From Pseudomonas viridiflava (GTDB lineage Bacteria > Pseudomonadota > Gammaproteobacteria > Pseudomonadales > Pseudomonadaceae), in contig NZ_UUIS01000074.1 of assembly GCF_900589395.1 (NCBI RefSeq), forward strand, positions 1-64,000: a stretch of DNA of 64,000 nucleotides. The letters are read 5' to 3'. Positions 1 through 7,721 of this stretch are shown one piece after another. Under the pieces are notes generated by a model. It did no database searches, was not told where the DNA came from, and saw only the letters and a program-made list of their open reading frames with translations. Position 1 is the stretch's first letter. The number at the start of each line of letters is the position of its first letter. The position numbers and the translations under genes were made by a program.

Positions 1-130
1 CCCACAGGTCTTGTGCCAAGCACAAGATCCTGGATTTCATCGAACATTGTGGGAGGGGGCTTGCCCGCGATGAGGCCAGCAAGCCCAACACACCTGCTGC
101 GCCTGTCACACAGTCATCGCCAGCAGATCC
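1..130. repeat. REP-type intergenic repeat
   Basis: This stretch carries the same mosaic of short motifs (GTGGGAGG-GGGCTTGCCCGCGATGAGGCC, CTGCTGCGCCTGTCACACAG) found again around 31.1-31.3 kb, 36.1-36.4 kb and 39.5-40.0 kb. It fits the REP elements scattered between genes in fluorescent pseudomonads. The left end is cut by the window edge. It abuts the 3' end of the small minus-strand ORF series and may have truncated it. Confidence 0.7.
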
Positions 131-323
131 CGCAAGTTTTGCAGCGAACGCTGACGGCCAGGGCTGGTCCGGACTTATCGTGCCCAATGGCGAATAGCTG
201 CCCTGAATCTTGTCGCCGGGCACGTTGAAGCGATGAATTTCGCCATCGCCGATTCGGCACCCAGTCGAGTGGACCGTAAGCCGATTGCAGGACTTCGCGA
301 AAGAGCAGGGTGGCGACCTTCAT
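114..323 (-). pseudogene. Small ORF, probably a frameshifted fragment of a plasmid/phage protein
   Basis: The ORF starts with an ATG that overlaps the stop of the upstream ORF, so it belongs to the same overlapping minus-strand series. Its first ~22 residues (FREVLQSAYGPLDWVP) read like a normal protein. It then becomes Arg-rich, while the next frame gives the more protein-like GDGEIHRFNVPGDKIQGSY. That string resembles the N-terminal 'DG.iHRF.v.GDk' segment of plasmid and phage primase/Toprim proteins. The reading frame then runs into REP sequence. I therefore read it as a frameshifted, 3'-truncated remnant. The family suggestion is weak; it could also be an intact small gene of unknown function. 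Confidence 0.3.
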
Positions 324-547
324 GCCTGCCCCCTGGCGAGCTGCTCGCGGATTTCGGCAGCGGTCTTGCCGCGGGTCTCGACCTTTGTTTTGAGTGCCTT
401 GATCCGTGAAATTTCTTCATCGGTCAGGCCAAGGCTGCGCAGGCCGTCGATCCATTGCTGAAATCGCCTGGGTGCCGTTTGCCGGGCATTGGGGCCCTTT
501 GCCTGCTCGCACACGATGCACATGTCATCGGGAAACGGTTTGGTCAT
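320..547 (-). CDS. Small hypothetical protein, 75 aa
   Basis: I do not recognise this protein. It has a CIVC pair near the N-terminus (residues 10-13) and a C-terminal half that looks helical and charged (LTDEEISRIKALKTKVETR). Its start overlaps the stop of the preceding minus-strand ORF and its stop overlaps the next start, both as ATGA junctions. That pattern supports a real co-translated set of small genes, likely plasmid- or phage-derived. No promoter or terminator is obvious. Confidence 0.5.
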   Translation of the reverse strand: MTKPFPDDMCIVCEQAKGPNARQTAPRRFQQWIDGLRSLGLTDEEISRIKALKTKVETRGKTAAEIREQLARGQA

Positions 548-780
548 CCACCGTCAACGGCATGCCCGTGAATGAAGTCGTCCGCTGCAAAGACCGGGTG
601 TGCTTCGACAGTCGCGCCAGCGCTGTCAATCACAGCTCGTGCACCCTCGGCATCCGCACACGTCAGAAACGGTCCAGGCAGCGGCTTGGCGACCTTGGGA
701 TGAACGACAAAAAACAGTTCGATGGCTTTTTTCAGGCAAGCCGATCCTGTTGGCGCCAGTGCGCCTTTTTGATTTTTCAT
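544..780 (-). CDS. Small hypothetical protein, 78 aa
   Basis: This is the first of three overlapping minus-strand ORFs. A GGCGGA stretch lies about nine bases before the ATG and could be a ribosome binding site. The protein is basic at the N-terminus and has a central hydrophobic segment (AIELFFVVHP), with no recognisable motif. The ATGA overlap with the next ORF is its main support. Function unknown; probably a plasmid or phage accessory gene. Confidence 0.45.
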   Translation of the reverse strand: MKNQKGALAPTGSACLKKAIELFFVVHPKVAKPLPGPFLTCADAEGARAVIDSAGATVEAHPVFAADDFIHGHAVDGG

Positions 781-1625
781 GAGTGTTCCGCCGGCCCTGT
801 GGCCCTGGAATTCAGATCACTAGCGCAGCCACCCGCCAGGGCGGCCGCGATCCTGTTTTGCTCAGGGGCCGCCGGTTACGTCGAGACGATGCAGGCCGGG
901 CATGGCTGAGCCTCCTCGGCCTGTTCAAAGGCACGAGCGCGGGCCATGTGGCGGTGGTGGCGAGCGAGACGGATAACAAGGGATGAATCAGCGTGCAATG
1001 CATCCAGGGCCATGCAGCGATGAGCAAAAGCGCGGATTCTGGACGGACTATGGACAGGCATAGATGTAGCTCCTTCGTCAGATAGAGCTGCTAGCTTCAC
1101 TTCCACATGAAGGGTGGCAGCTGTGCGAAGGTGTGGAAGACCGGTGACAAAGGAAACCGGCAGGCCGAAGCCTCCAACACACAGCCGCCATAACACAAAC
1201 TGCACGCGCAAAAAAAACGCTCTCAGTCGTGGTCTGGGCGCTGTTGCGCCTATGTCTGTTCGGGCTTCCACACCCGGCCATGGGATTTACCATGGCTTGG
1301 CGGCAACCATACCGGGCATCGTAATGTCGTGCAACCGGGCCAACTATCCTGATTGCCCACAGAACGTCTGCTTGGGCCTGACACTGTTCATGTTGAAGTG
1401 AATGCCATCCGGCTGTTCACACGGAAATCCGGCAGCTCACGGTGGTTAAGCGCTTTGCCAGTATGAAAAATCAGAAGACGGCAACACGTGTTGCAGGACC
1501 GTGTGTGTGAACTACGGAATATTTTTCCTTGGAGCGTGCAGGAGGATTGATGAATCCACAGGCTGTGCGGCGACAAGCTGCGCGAACAAGACCTTAGAGG
1601 CCGTCGCGCGGGAGTGCGCATTGAA
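781..1625. other. Region with no convincing gene
   Basis: Open frames on both strands here are short, overlap each other and have unnatural composition (runs of Arg, Ser, His). I see no recognisable protein, RNA gene or mobile-element ends. It separates the small minus-strand ORFs from the plasmid origin. Confidence 0.5.
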
Positions 1626-1820
1626 AAGGCGTAAATGACCCATCCAGGCCCTTTTGAAAAAAGGTGTTCGAGGCGGGACCAAAGGTCAAAGGAGGCGGTG
1701 TGTAAAGTACAGGAAATGTACGGTCAAGATTTATAGATCCCAGCAAATACAGGGCTCTGGAGCCTGAAAGCGGTAGGAAAAACAGGTTGAAACGGTATTT
1801 TCTGTACTTTGCACACCGTC
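1626..1820 (+). repeat. Copy A of a ~280-bp-offset duplicated origin module
   Basis: This copy contains GTAAATGACCCATCCAG, an inverted iteron at 1697-1710, a ~90-bp spacer, AACAGGTTGAAACGGTATTTT and a direct iteron at 1804-1817. The same series recurs about 280 bp downstream. The facing iterons make each copy a mirror-image binding module. Confidence 0.75.
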
Positions 1821-1904
1821 GCGCAGCTCAAGCAGTGGCTGGTTGACCGCAAAACCAAGGACTCACGAGGAGCGCCTTGAGCAGTGATGCGAGAAAGCCT
1901 CAGA

Positions 1905-2099
1905 AAAGACGTAAATGATCCATTCAGAAGCATCAGAAACACTGGGCTCATGGGGGAACCGAGGTGTATGCAGGGCGGTGTGTAAAGTACAGGAAATAGA
2001 GGATTGCAATGGCAGAAGCCCAGCAAACCAGAGCTCCCAAAGGCCGGAATCGGCAAAAAACAGGTTGAAAAGGTATTTTTCTGTACTTTGCACACCGTA
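1905..2099 (+). repeat. Copy B of the duplicated origin module
   Basis: This copy matches copy A in order and spacing: GTAAATGATCCATTCAG at 1911, inverted iteron 1977-1990 (offset 280), AACAGGTTGAAAAGGTATTTT, and direct iteron 2083-2096 (offset 279). The iterons and flanks are conserved while the sequence between them has diverged, so the iteron frame appears to be under selection. Confidence 0.75.
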
Positions 2100-2224
2100 T
2101 GAGTTGGCCAGGGATGAGCACTGTACTGACCGCACTGATCCAATTGCTGATTCCTGTACTTTGCACACCCATCCACAGGGTTTTAAAAGACAGAAATCCT
2201 TAAATAACAAAGGCTTGGGTAAAT

Positions 2225-2233
2225 TATCCACAG
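2225..2233 (+). promoter_or_regulatory. DnaA box
   Basis: Perfect TTATCCACA match inside the origin, between the iteron at 2156 and the 21-bp tandem array. Confidence 0.7.
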
Positions 2234-2315
2234 ATATCAAATATTTTTTGACGCCGCCAACCCACATCCACAGGGTAAAAGCGTCTTTTTACCGGAAAAT
2301 TGAACGTCAAAATCC

Positions 2316-2371
2316 GTACATTGCACACCGAATTCCGTACATTACACACCAAAACCCGTACTTTACACACC
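2316..2371 (+). repeat. Three tandem iterons at 21-bp spacing
   Basis: Iteron cores begin at 2316, 2337 and 2358, exactly 21 bp apart, which is about two helical turns. The last is followed by CATCCACAGG, as is the iteron at 2156. Regular helical phasing is typical of Rep-binding arrays. Confidence 0.85.
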
Positions 2372-2424
2372 CATCCACAGGCTCATGCGCCCCGCCAGGC
2401 CTTTAAAAACAAGGGCTGCGCAGG

Positions 2425-2433
2425 TTATCCACA
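2425..2433 (+). promoter_or_regulatory. DnaA box
   Basis: Second perfect TTATCCACA, directly before an AT-rich stretch that could be the duplex-unwinding element. Confidence 0.7.
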
Positions 2434-2737
2434 TGGCCTATAACTATATAAAACTGTTTTAAAACTAAAAAAGCGCGTGTGACGCGCGCAAACGGTCTGC
2501 CTTCGAGTGGGTTGTGAACGAGCCAGTTAGAGACCTGGCCTGCATGCCCCATGCAATCTCTCCAGCTTTAACCAAGGATATTTCCTACATCAAATCAGGG
2601 AAGAATTCCTTGCTGTTACTCAAACTTTCTTATAACAGCTGACGCTGTCGTCTGATTTTCTAGAGCGACCAAAGCCCTTAACATTTCACGCCGCCCCGTA
2701 ATGCCGCTGCACGATCACCGATAACGGGAATTTCGCA

Positions 2738-3787
2738 ATGCCACTCAACAAACACGCTCGACGCCTGGATGCCATTCAGGCCAGAAAAGTGCATCCTGAC
2801 CAGCCAAAACCGGCTGGAAAAGCCATGGACAGCACCCGTATCGCGTCAGCAGAGTGCATGCTTTCCAAAGGCGAGCAGGTCCCCGACCCCCAGCGTAAAT
2901 GGGCAGGCAACGTTTCCAGTAATGCGCCGACGAATGAATGCGTTTATGAAACACCTGTTTGTATTTTTATCCCGATGCCATACGACGTCAGTCCACGTGA
3001 CAATTTGGGGACCATGGAATATGCATTATTTCGTTTATCGAAAAAAAACCTTCGCGCCAACGAATTGATTCATTATCAGTTACCCGATGGGTATATCAAG
3101 GTTTCATCGGGGGTTCATGGTATGGCTACCATATGGGACTACGATATTGTGTTAATGGCCATCTCTCATTTGAACGAGGCTATGAACCAGTGCCGCGCCG
3201 GAAAAGGCGAAAAGCCCGGCAGGTTATTTTGCCCAAGCCTGGAAGATATCTTTAAATTCTGCAAAAGAGGCGGTGGTGGAAGTCAAAAAGAAAAGTTATT
3301 GGGCGCCTTGATCAGATTAAGCACTACACATGTACTGATACAGCGTAATCAGGGTATCGCCACGCACACTAACGGTGAAAGCCTGATCTCTTTTTTCAAT
3401 ATTGTGAACGACAGCCAAACTCACAATGTTGAACATGTCGAAATTGAAATTGCCAACTGGATGTACGAAGAAATTACCAAGGGCCAAAAGCCTGAGGTAC
3501 TTACGGTGCACCCGGACTATTTCAGGATCAGCCAAGGTGTGGGCCGCTTCGTTTACCGGCTGGCACGCAAATCCGCAGGTAAAGACATGGCTGTGTGGGG
3601 CTTCGATACCTTGTACCAGCGCAGCGGCAGTACAGGCACACTCAAGGAGTTCTCTCGCCTGTTACGCAAAACCATCAGAACCAAATGCCTCCCTGAGTAT
3701 GATCTGGCTGAAGAAGAGGGAAAAATTGGATCAATGCTGCGGATTGTGCATCGGGCGCAGTTAGGGAAGTGGAGTATGAAAACTTGA
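2738..3787 (+). CDS. repA: Plasmid replication initiator, RepA/RPA family
   Basis: This 349-residue protein carries the core of the replication initiator protein A family (RPA, PF10134): MEYALFRLSKKN near residue 95, then VSSGVHGMATIWDYDIVLMA and HLNEAMN. The later part (RISQGVGRFVYRLARKSAG) fits the winged-helix DNA-binding half seen in such initiators. It would bind the iterons just upstream and open the origin. The ATG follows CGGGAA at about nine bases. The gene is AT-richer than the cellulose genes further on. It is convergent with the glycosyltransferase downstream. The frame is intact, so the replicon could still work. Family confidence is high; host range and copy control cannot be read. 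Confidence 0.88.
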   Translation: MPLNKHARRLDAIQARKVHPDQPKPAGKAMDSTRIASAECMLSKGEQVPDPQRKWAGNVSSNAPTNECVYETPVCIFIPMPYDVSPRDNLGTMEYALFRLSKKNLRANELIHYQLPDGYIKVSSGVHGMATIWDYDIVLMAISHLNEAMNQCRAGKGEKPGRLFCPSLEDIFKFCKRGGGGSQKEKLLGALIRLSTTHVLIQRNQGIATHTNGESLISFFNIVNDSQTHNVEHVEIEIANWMYEEITKGQKPEVLTVHPDYFRISQGVGRFVYRLARKSAGKDMAVWGFDTLYQRSGSTGTLKEFSRLLRKTIRTKCLPEYDLAEEEGKIGSMLRIVHRAQLGKWSMKT

Positions 3788-3921
3788 TGGCGGTCAATAT
3801 CTAATATGGCTAACTGAGATGCCTGTAACTCCAAATGGAGTATATTGTATATTATTAATGGTTTGTGCTTTGTAAGTAATTTAATATATTAAACATGCTG
3901 TTAAATTTTTGTTCAGGGCAC

Positions 3922-3946
3922 TAAAGCCCGTTATTAACAGGCTTTA
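3922..3946. terminator. Hairpin between convergent repA and glycosyltransferase genes
   Basis: TAAAGCC pairs with GGCTTTA around a GTTATTAAC core, with T-rich sequence on both sides. Its place between two converging genes suits a bidirectional terminator. Confidence 0.5.
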
Positions 3947-3995
3947 ATTTGGCATGCTTGATGCATATTGAATGTTGTGCGCTGGACAGCTAGTG

Positions 3996-4844
3996 TCAGT
4001 AAGGCTGAAATTTTTTCATTGTTTCTTTTATTGAGTTCAAGTATTTTAAGGCAGCAGTGTCGAGTACTTCATTCCTGTCATGGCGCTCAAAAAGCCCTTC
4101 ATGATAGCGAATGTATTTATCTTTGGACGAAAGGGAGCGATTAGCATTACCACGAAGCTTTTTTATCTGCCATTCTTCTTTTGTCTTGGTGAAGTAGTGA
4201 TTCAATACTGCACTATCAGCTTTTACTTCAGGCGCTATTCCTTGTTCACCTTCTTTGAATTGAAGGGGGCTTCCATCTGCATAAACTGATTGGCCATCAG
4301 TTACAGGTGCATGAATATGAATTTTAGTCACGCGTGCTGGCCTGACAAAAGATTTAACATGACGATTGACGTCAAAATTTAATTCTGAACATAGTTGGAA
4401 CCGTTCTATGACCAATCCGGGCTGGCGCGACTCTTTACCAGACGATCCAAACACCCTCCAATTGACTGAAACACTTGAAATGTCTTCATCAAATTTTTCC
4501 ATGAATTGATGGACGTTTTCATGTTGATTCAATATGAGAAATTCATCAGCATCACAGAAGAGCATCCAATCTGCATCTGTTTTTGAAAGGGCATCTTCAT
4601 AAGCGCTCAGCTGTGGTGATGCTTTATCTAAAGACGGCCAACTTACGAATCTTATATATCCACTTTTTTCAAGATTCTTTAAGTGAGATGGAGTCTTGTC
4701 AGAGCTATCATTCTCATAAACAAATATCTCATTGAATCCTAGGCCTAGATAGTGTGCCACCCACTCGTGCAGGTAAGGAGACTCATTCTTCATAATGGCA
4801 CAGCACGCGATTTTTTGTTTTTTTCTACCTGATACATCTGTCAT
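3996..4844 (-). CDS. Glycosyltransferase, GT2/GT92-like (Glyco_tranf_2_4 type)
   Basis: The protein begins KIACCAIMKNESPYLHEWVAHY, the hallmark N-terminus of the GT2-like/GT92 group that starts from an 'ikNE..yl.EWv.yh' segment. It then has YENDSSD and the metal-binding LFCDADEF (DxD). It lacks a signal peptide and should act in the cytoplasm, adding a sugar to a surface glycan. The frame is open upstream to 4982, but the ATG at 4844 has GGAG five bases before it and family homology begins here, giving 282 residues. It lies downstream of, but separated by ~500 bp from, the rfb operon and is AT-rich. The sugar and acceptor cannot be told. Confidence 0.8.
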   Translation of the reverse strand: MTDVSGRKKQKIACCAIMKNESPYLHEWVAHYLGLGFNEIFVYENDSSDKTPSHLKNLEKSGYIRFVSWPSLDKASPQLSAYEDALSKTDADWMLFCDADEFLILNQHENVHQFMEKFDEDISSVSVNWRVFGSSGKESRQPGLVIERFQLCSELNFDVNRHVKSFVRPARVTKIHIHAPVTDGQSVYADGSPLQFKEGEQGIAPEVKADSAVLNHYFTKTKEEWQIKKLRGNANRSLSSKDKYIRYHEGLFERHDRNEVLDTAALKYLNSIKETMKKFQPY

Positions 4845-5332
4845 GACAGCTCCGAACGATTCCATGCTTTCTCGAGCAGAATACCTGCATCTTGTGTTCC
4901 TCACAAACCAAAGGTTCGAGGCTTCGGATTCTCTAGAGATCGGACTCACTTGCCCATAGCAGATAGATGACAGGATAACCACCCTAAGACCGGTAATTTA
5001 TCCTAAATTCTGTCGTCTGCTCTGTACGCTCAGTGCTTACACCGCGTGACAGTGCGGGAAGATGGGTGAAACCTCTTGTCTGGGAGTCTTAAGCTTTTGA
5101 AGGTCTGGCTATGGAGTCATAACTCCGATTCCAACAGGGCCGTGCGAATCGCCAAAATGTGAGGCTGGCGTGAGAGAGTAAGTTGAACGTTGGATCAGCT
5201 AAGAAGAAAAGCGTCGATGTAAAGAAGCCCTTCCATGCACCTATTTTAGTGTGCCGACTTTTGATAACAGCTATTCAGTCAGAAATAATCTTTTACGATA
5301 CCGTTAGTCAGAATAAGTTGAACTGTTTTCTT
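4845..5332. other. AT-rich intergenic region
   Basis: No convincing gene. The plus-strand frame opening at 5183 runs antisense into rfbC and is not protein-like. The promoter of the minus-strand glycosyltransferase should lie here, but I see no clear consensus. Confidence 0.5.
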
Positions 5333-5363
5333 ATAGGGCAGCCGTTAATCACGGCTGCCCTAT
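5333..5363 (-). terminator. Hairpin after the rfbBDAC operon
   Basis: A perfect 13-bp stem (ATAGGGCAGCCGT / ACGGCTGCCCTAT) with a five-base loop starts 12 bases past the rfbC stop. No strong U-tract follows on the minus strand, so it may end transcription imperfectly or stabilise the 3' end. Confidence 0.65.
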
Positions 5364-5375
5364 CGTTCAGACCGT

Positions 5376-5924
5376 TCAGTCGAACAGATCCGCATCCTTC
5401 AACGCTACACCCAACTGGTCCTTGCCCGACAGCTGCGGCGTGCAGTCCAGCGGCCACTCGATCCCGATCTCAGGATCGTTCCAGGCAATGCAGCGCTCGC
5501 ATTCTGTCGAGTAGAAGTCCGTGGTCTTGTACAGGAACTCGGCCGTGTCGCTCAGGGTGATGAACCCATGGGCAAAGCCCGGCGGGATCCACAGCTGGTT
5601 GTTGTTCTGCGCCGACAGCAGCGCGCCCACCCATTTGCCGAACGTCGGCGACGAGCGACGAATGTCTACCGCCACGTCAAACACTTCACCCTGCACCACA
5701 CGCACCAGCTTGCCCTGCGCATGCGGGTTCAGCTGGTAATGCAGGCCGCGCAGCACGCCCTTCACTGAACGCGAGTGGTTGTCCTGGACGAAGTCCGGCT
5801 CAAGCCCCGTGGCGTCCTTGAAGGCACGCGCGTTGAAGCTCTCGTAGAAAAAACCACGCTCGTCACCGAATACCTTGGGGGTAAACAGCACGACTTCAGC
5901 GATGGCCAGAGGAGTGGCTTGCAT
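5376..5924 (-). CDS. rfbC: dTDP-4-dehydrorhamnose 3,5-epimerase
   Basis: RmlC/RfbC epimerises dTDP-4-keto-6-deoxyglucose at C3 and C5, the third step of dTDP-L-rhamnose synthesis in the cytoplasm. The 182-residue length is normal. The cupin landmarks are clear: DERGFFYESFN near the start, GVLRGLHYQ with the catalytic His, KLVRVVQGEVFDVAVD, and IPPGFAHGF. The start is the ATG at 5924, which shares one base with the rfbA stop; a TTG just before it is less likely. It is the last gene of rfbB-rfbD-rfbA-rfbC and is followed by a strong hairpin. Confidence 0.96.
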   Translation of the reverse strand: MQATPLAIAEVVLFTPKVFGDERGFFYESFNARAFKDATGLEPDFVQDNHSRSVKGVLRGLHYQLNPHAQGKLVRVVQGEVFDVAVDIRRSSPTFGKWVGALLSAQNNNQLWIPPGFAHGFITLSDTAEFLYKTTDFYSTECERCIAWNDPEIGIEWPLDCTPQLSGKDQLGVALKDADLFD

Positions 5925-6805
5925 CAAAACACCTTTTCTTTGAGCAGGTTCTTCAGGTACTGGCCGTAGCCGTTCTTGGTCAGCGGGTCGGCAAGACGGT
6001 CAAGCTGTTCAGCATTGATCCAGCCGGCACGGAAGCAGATCTCTTCAGGGCAGGCGACTTTCAGGCCCTGACGGCGCTCCAGCGTGGCGATGTACTGGCC
6101 GGCCTCGAGCAGGCTGTCGTGGGTGCCGGTGTCGAGCCAGGCATAACCGCGGCCCATGATCTCGACGTTCAACTGCTTTTGCTCAAGGTACAGGATGTTC
6201 AGGTCGGTGATTTCCAGCTCGCCGCGCGGCGAAGGCTTCAGATCACGCGCCAGGTCGACCACTTGGTTGTCGTAGAAATACAGGCCGGTGACGGCATAGC
6301 TGGATTTCGGAACCTTGGGTTTTTCTTCCAGCGACAGCACGCGGCCGGTGTCGTCGAACTCGGCCACGCCATAACGCTCAGGGTCGGTGACGTGGTAAGC
6401 GAATACCGAAGCACCCGATTCACGCTTGTCGGCATTGAGCAGCAGCGACTGGAAGTCATGGCCGTAGAAAATGTTGTCGCCCAGTACCAGGGCCGACGGG
6501 TCATTGCCGATGAAGTCCGCGCCGATGGTGAAGGCTTGCGCCAGGCCGTCCGGCGTTGGCTGGACCGCGTAGCTCAGGTTCAGGCCCCACTGGCTGCCGT
6601 CACCCAGCAGTTGCTGGAAGCGCGGGGTGTCTTGCGGCGTGGAGATGATCAGGATGTCACGGATACCGGCCAGCAGCAGGGTGCTGAGCGGGTAGTAGAT
6701 CATCGGCTTGTCGTACACCGGCAGCAGTTGCTTGGACACTGCCAGGGTGGCCGGGTGCAGGCGAGTGCCTGAGCCGCCGGCCAGAATGATGCCTTTACGA
6801 GCCAT
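5924..6805 (-). CDS. rfbA: Glucose-1-phosphate thymidylyltransferase
   Basis: RmlA/RfbA makes dTDP-glucose from glucose-1-phosphate and dTTP, the committed step of the rhamnose pathway. The protein (293 residues, normal) has the nucleotidyltransferase signature GGSGTRLHPAT at residues 10-20, PVYDKPMIYYPL, and ALVLGDNIFYG with the metal-binding Asp. The ATG is preceded by AAGGAA at a good distance. It sits 10 bases after the rfbD stop and is translationally coupled to rfbC. In many bacteria this enzyme is inhibited by dTDP-rhamnose. Confidence 0.97.
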   Translation of the reverse strand: MARKGIILAGGSGTRLHPATLAVSKQLLPVYDKPMIYYPLSTLLLAGIRDILIISTPQDTPRFQQLLGDGSQWGLNLSYAVQPTPDGLAQAFTIGADFIGNDPSALVLGDNIFYGHDFQSLLLNADKRESGASVFAYHVTDPERYGVAEFDDTGRVLSLEEKPKVPKSSYAVTGLYFYDNQVVDLARDLKPSPRGELEITDLNILYLEQKQLNVEIMGRGYAWLDTGTHDSLLEAGQYIATLERRQGLKVACPEEICFRAGWINAEQLDRLADPLTKNGYGQYLKNLLKEKVF

Positions 6806-6815
6806 GAGTCATTCC

Positions 6816-7721
6816 TTATTGCTGGGTTTCGTCCAGCATGCGTTGCACGCCCTGTTGCCAGAGCGGCATCTTCAGTTGAAAAGTGGTTTCGAGTTTACCC
6901 AATGCCAGGCGCGAGTTGCGTGGACGTGGGGCCGGTACCGGATATTGTTCGGTACTGATCGCGCCGACCTGGTCGGGGGCAACCTTCAACACCACGCCGT
7001 TACGCTCGGCATGCTCCAGCACAAAGCGGGCAAAGCCGTGCCAGGAGGTCTCGCCGGCCGCGGCGAGGTGATAGACACCGGCCAGGGCCGCTGCGTTCTG
7101 GGCGGTGAAAACCTGCCGCAGAATATGGGTGGTCACGTCGGCAATCAGCTCGGCACCGGTCGGAGCCCCGAACTGGTCGGCCACTACATTCAGGGTGTCG
7201 CGTTCCTTGGCCAGGCGCAGCATGGTCTTGGCGAAGTTATGACCGCGCGCGGCGTACACCCAACTGGTGCGCAGTACGACAGCCTTGGCGCCACTGGCGG
7301 CAATTGCCTGCTCGCCGGCCAGCTTGCTGCGGCCGTAGGACGACAAGGGGCCGGTCGGTGCGTCGACTTCCCAGCACTGCTCGCCGCTACCATCGAACAC
7401 GTAATCGGTGGAGTAATGCACCAGCCAGGCGCCCAGCGCGACGGCTTCACGGGCGAGTACGCCCGGGGCCTGGCCGTTGATGACATCGGCCAGCTCCGTT
7501 TCGGTCTCTGCCTTGTCCACGGCGGTGTAGGCCGCCGCGTTGATGATCACATCAGGTGCCACCTGGCGCACTGTGGCGGCCAGGCCTTCCAGGTCGGCCA
7601 GATCGCCGCACAGGCCATCGGCGCCTTGACGGTCCAGCGCTATCACATCGCCCAGCGGGGCGAGGGCGCGCTGCAGCTCCCAGCCCACCTGGCCATTTTT
7701 GCCGAGCAAGAGGATTTTCAC
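6816..7721 (-). CDS. rfbD: dTDP-4-dehydrorhamnose reductase
   Basis: RmlD/RfbD carries out the final NAD(P)H-dependent reduction to dTDP-L-rhamnose. The 301-residue SDR-fold protein has the N-terminal GKNGQVGWELQ nucleotide-binding loop, INAAAYTAVDKAE, and the catalytic SYGRSKLAGE (Y-x3-K). It starts with GTG in a GTGA overlap with the rfbB stop, so the two are translationally coupled. Confidence 0.96.
   Translation of the reverse strand: MKILLLGKNGQVGWELQRALAPLGDVIALDRQGADGLCGDLADLEGLAATVRQVAPDVIINAAAYTAVDKAETETELADVINGQAPGVLAREAVALGAWLVHYSTDYVFDGSGEQCWEVDAPTGPLSSYGRSKLAGEQAIAASGAKAVVLRTSWVYAARGHNFAKTMLRLAKERDTLNVVADQFGAPTGAELIADVTTHILRQVFTAQNAAALAGVYHLAAAGETSWHGFARFVLEHAERNGVVLKVAPDQVGAISTEQYPVPAPRPRNSRLALGKLETTFQLKMPLWQQGVQRMLDETQQ

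Larger units (their letters stand above)
1626..2433. other. Putative iteron-type plasmid origin of replication
   Basis: Eight copies of the 14-base iteron GTACTTTGCACACC (T/A and G/A variants at two positions) lie in front of the rep gene. Direct copies start at 1804, 2083, 2156, 2316, 2337 and 2358; inverted copies lie at 1697-1710 and 1977-1990. Two perfect DnaA boxes (TTATCCACA) lie at 2225-2233 and 2425-2433. An AT-rich stretch follows (about 2434-2470). Iterons, DnaA boxes, AT-rich DNA and a downstream initiator gene are the standard parts of a theta-replicating plasmid origin. The 300 bases from 2434 to the rep start hold no gene and probably contain the rep promoter. Confidence 0.85.

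Noticed and set aside
114..780. Insertion sequence remnant at the left edge
   Set aside because: No transposase motif (DDE or HUH) and no terminal inverted repeats beyond the REP arms could be seen.
876..1271. 131-codon minus frame before the origin
   Set aside because: Composition is Arg/Ala/His-rich with no motif, it overlaps other equally poor frames and shows no start signal.
1915..2406. 163-codon plus-strand frame across the iterons
   Set aside because: Its 'protein' repeats Y-I-A/T-H-P/R words that are just translated iterons; it overlaps the origin and has no ribosome binding site.
5183..5560. 125-codon plus frame antisense to rfbC
   Set aside because: The second half is the reverse of rfbC and turns Arg/Ser-rich; the first half has no recognisable features.
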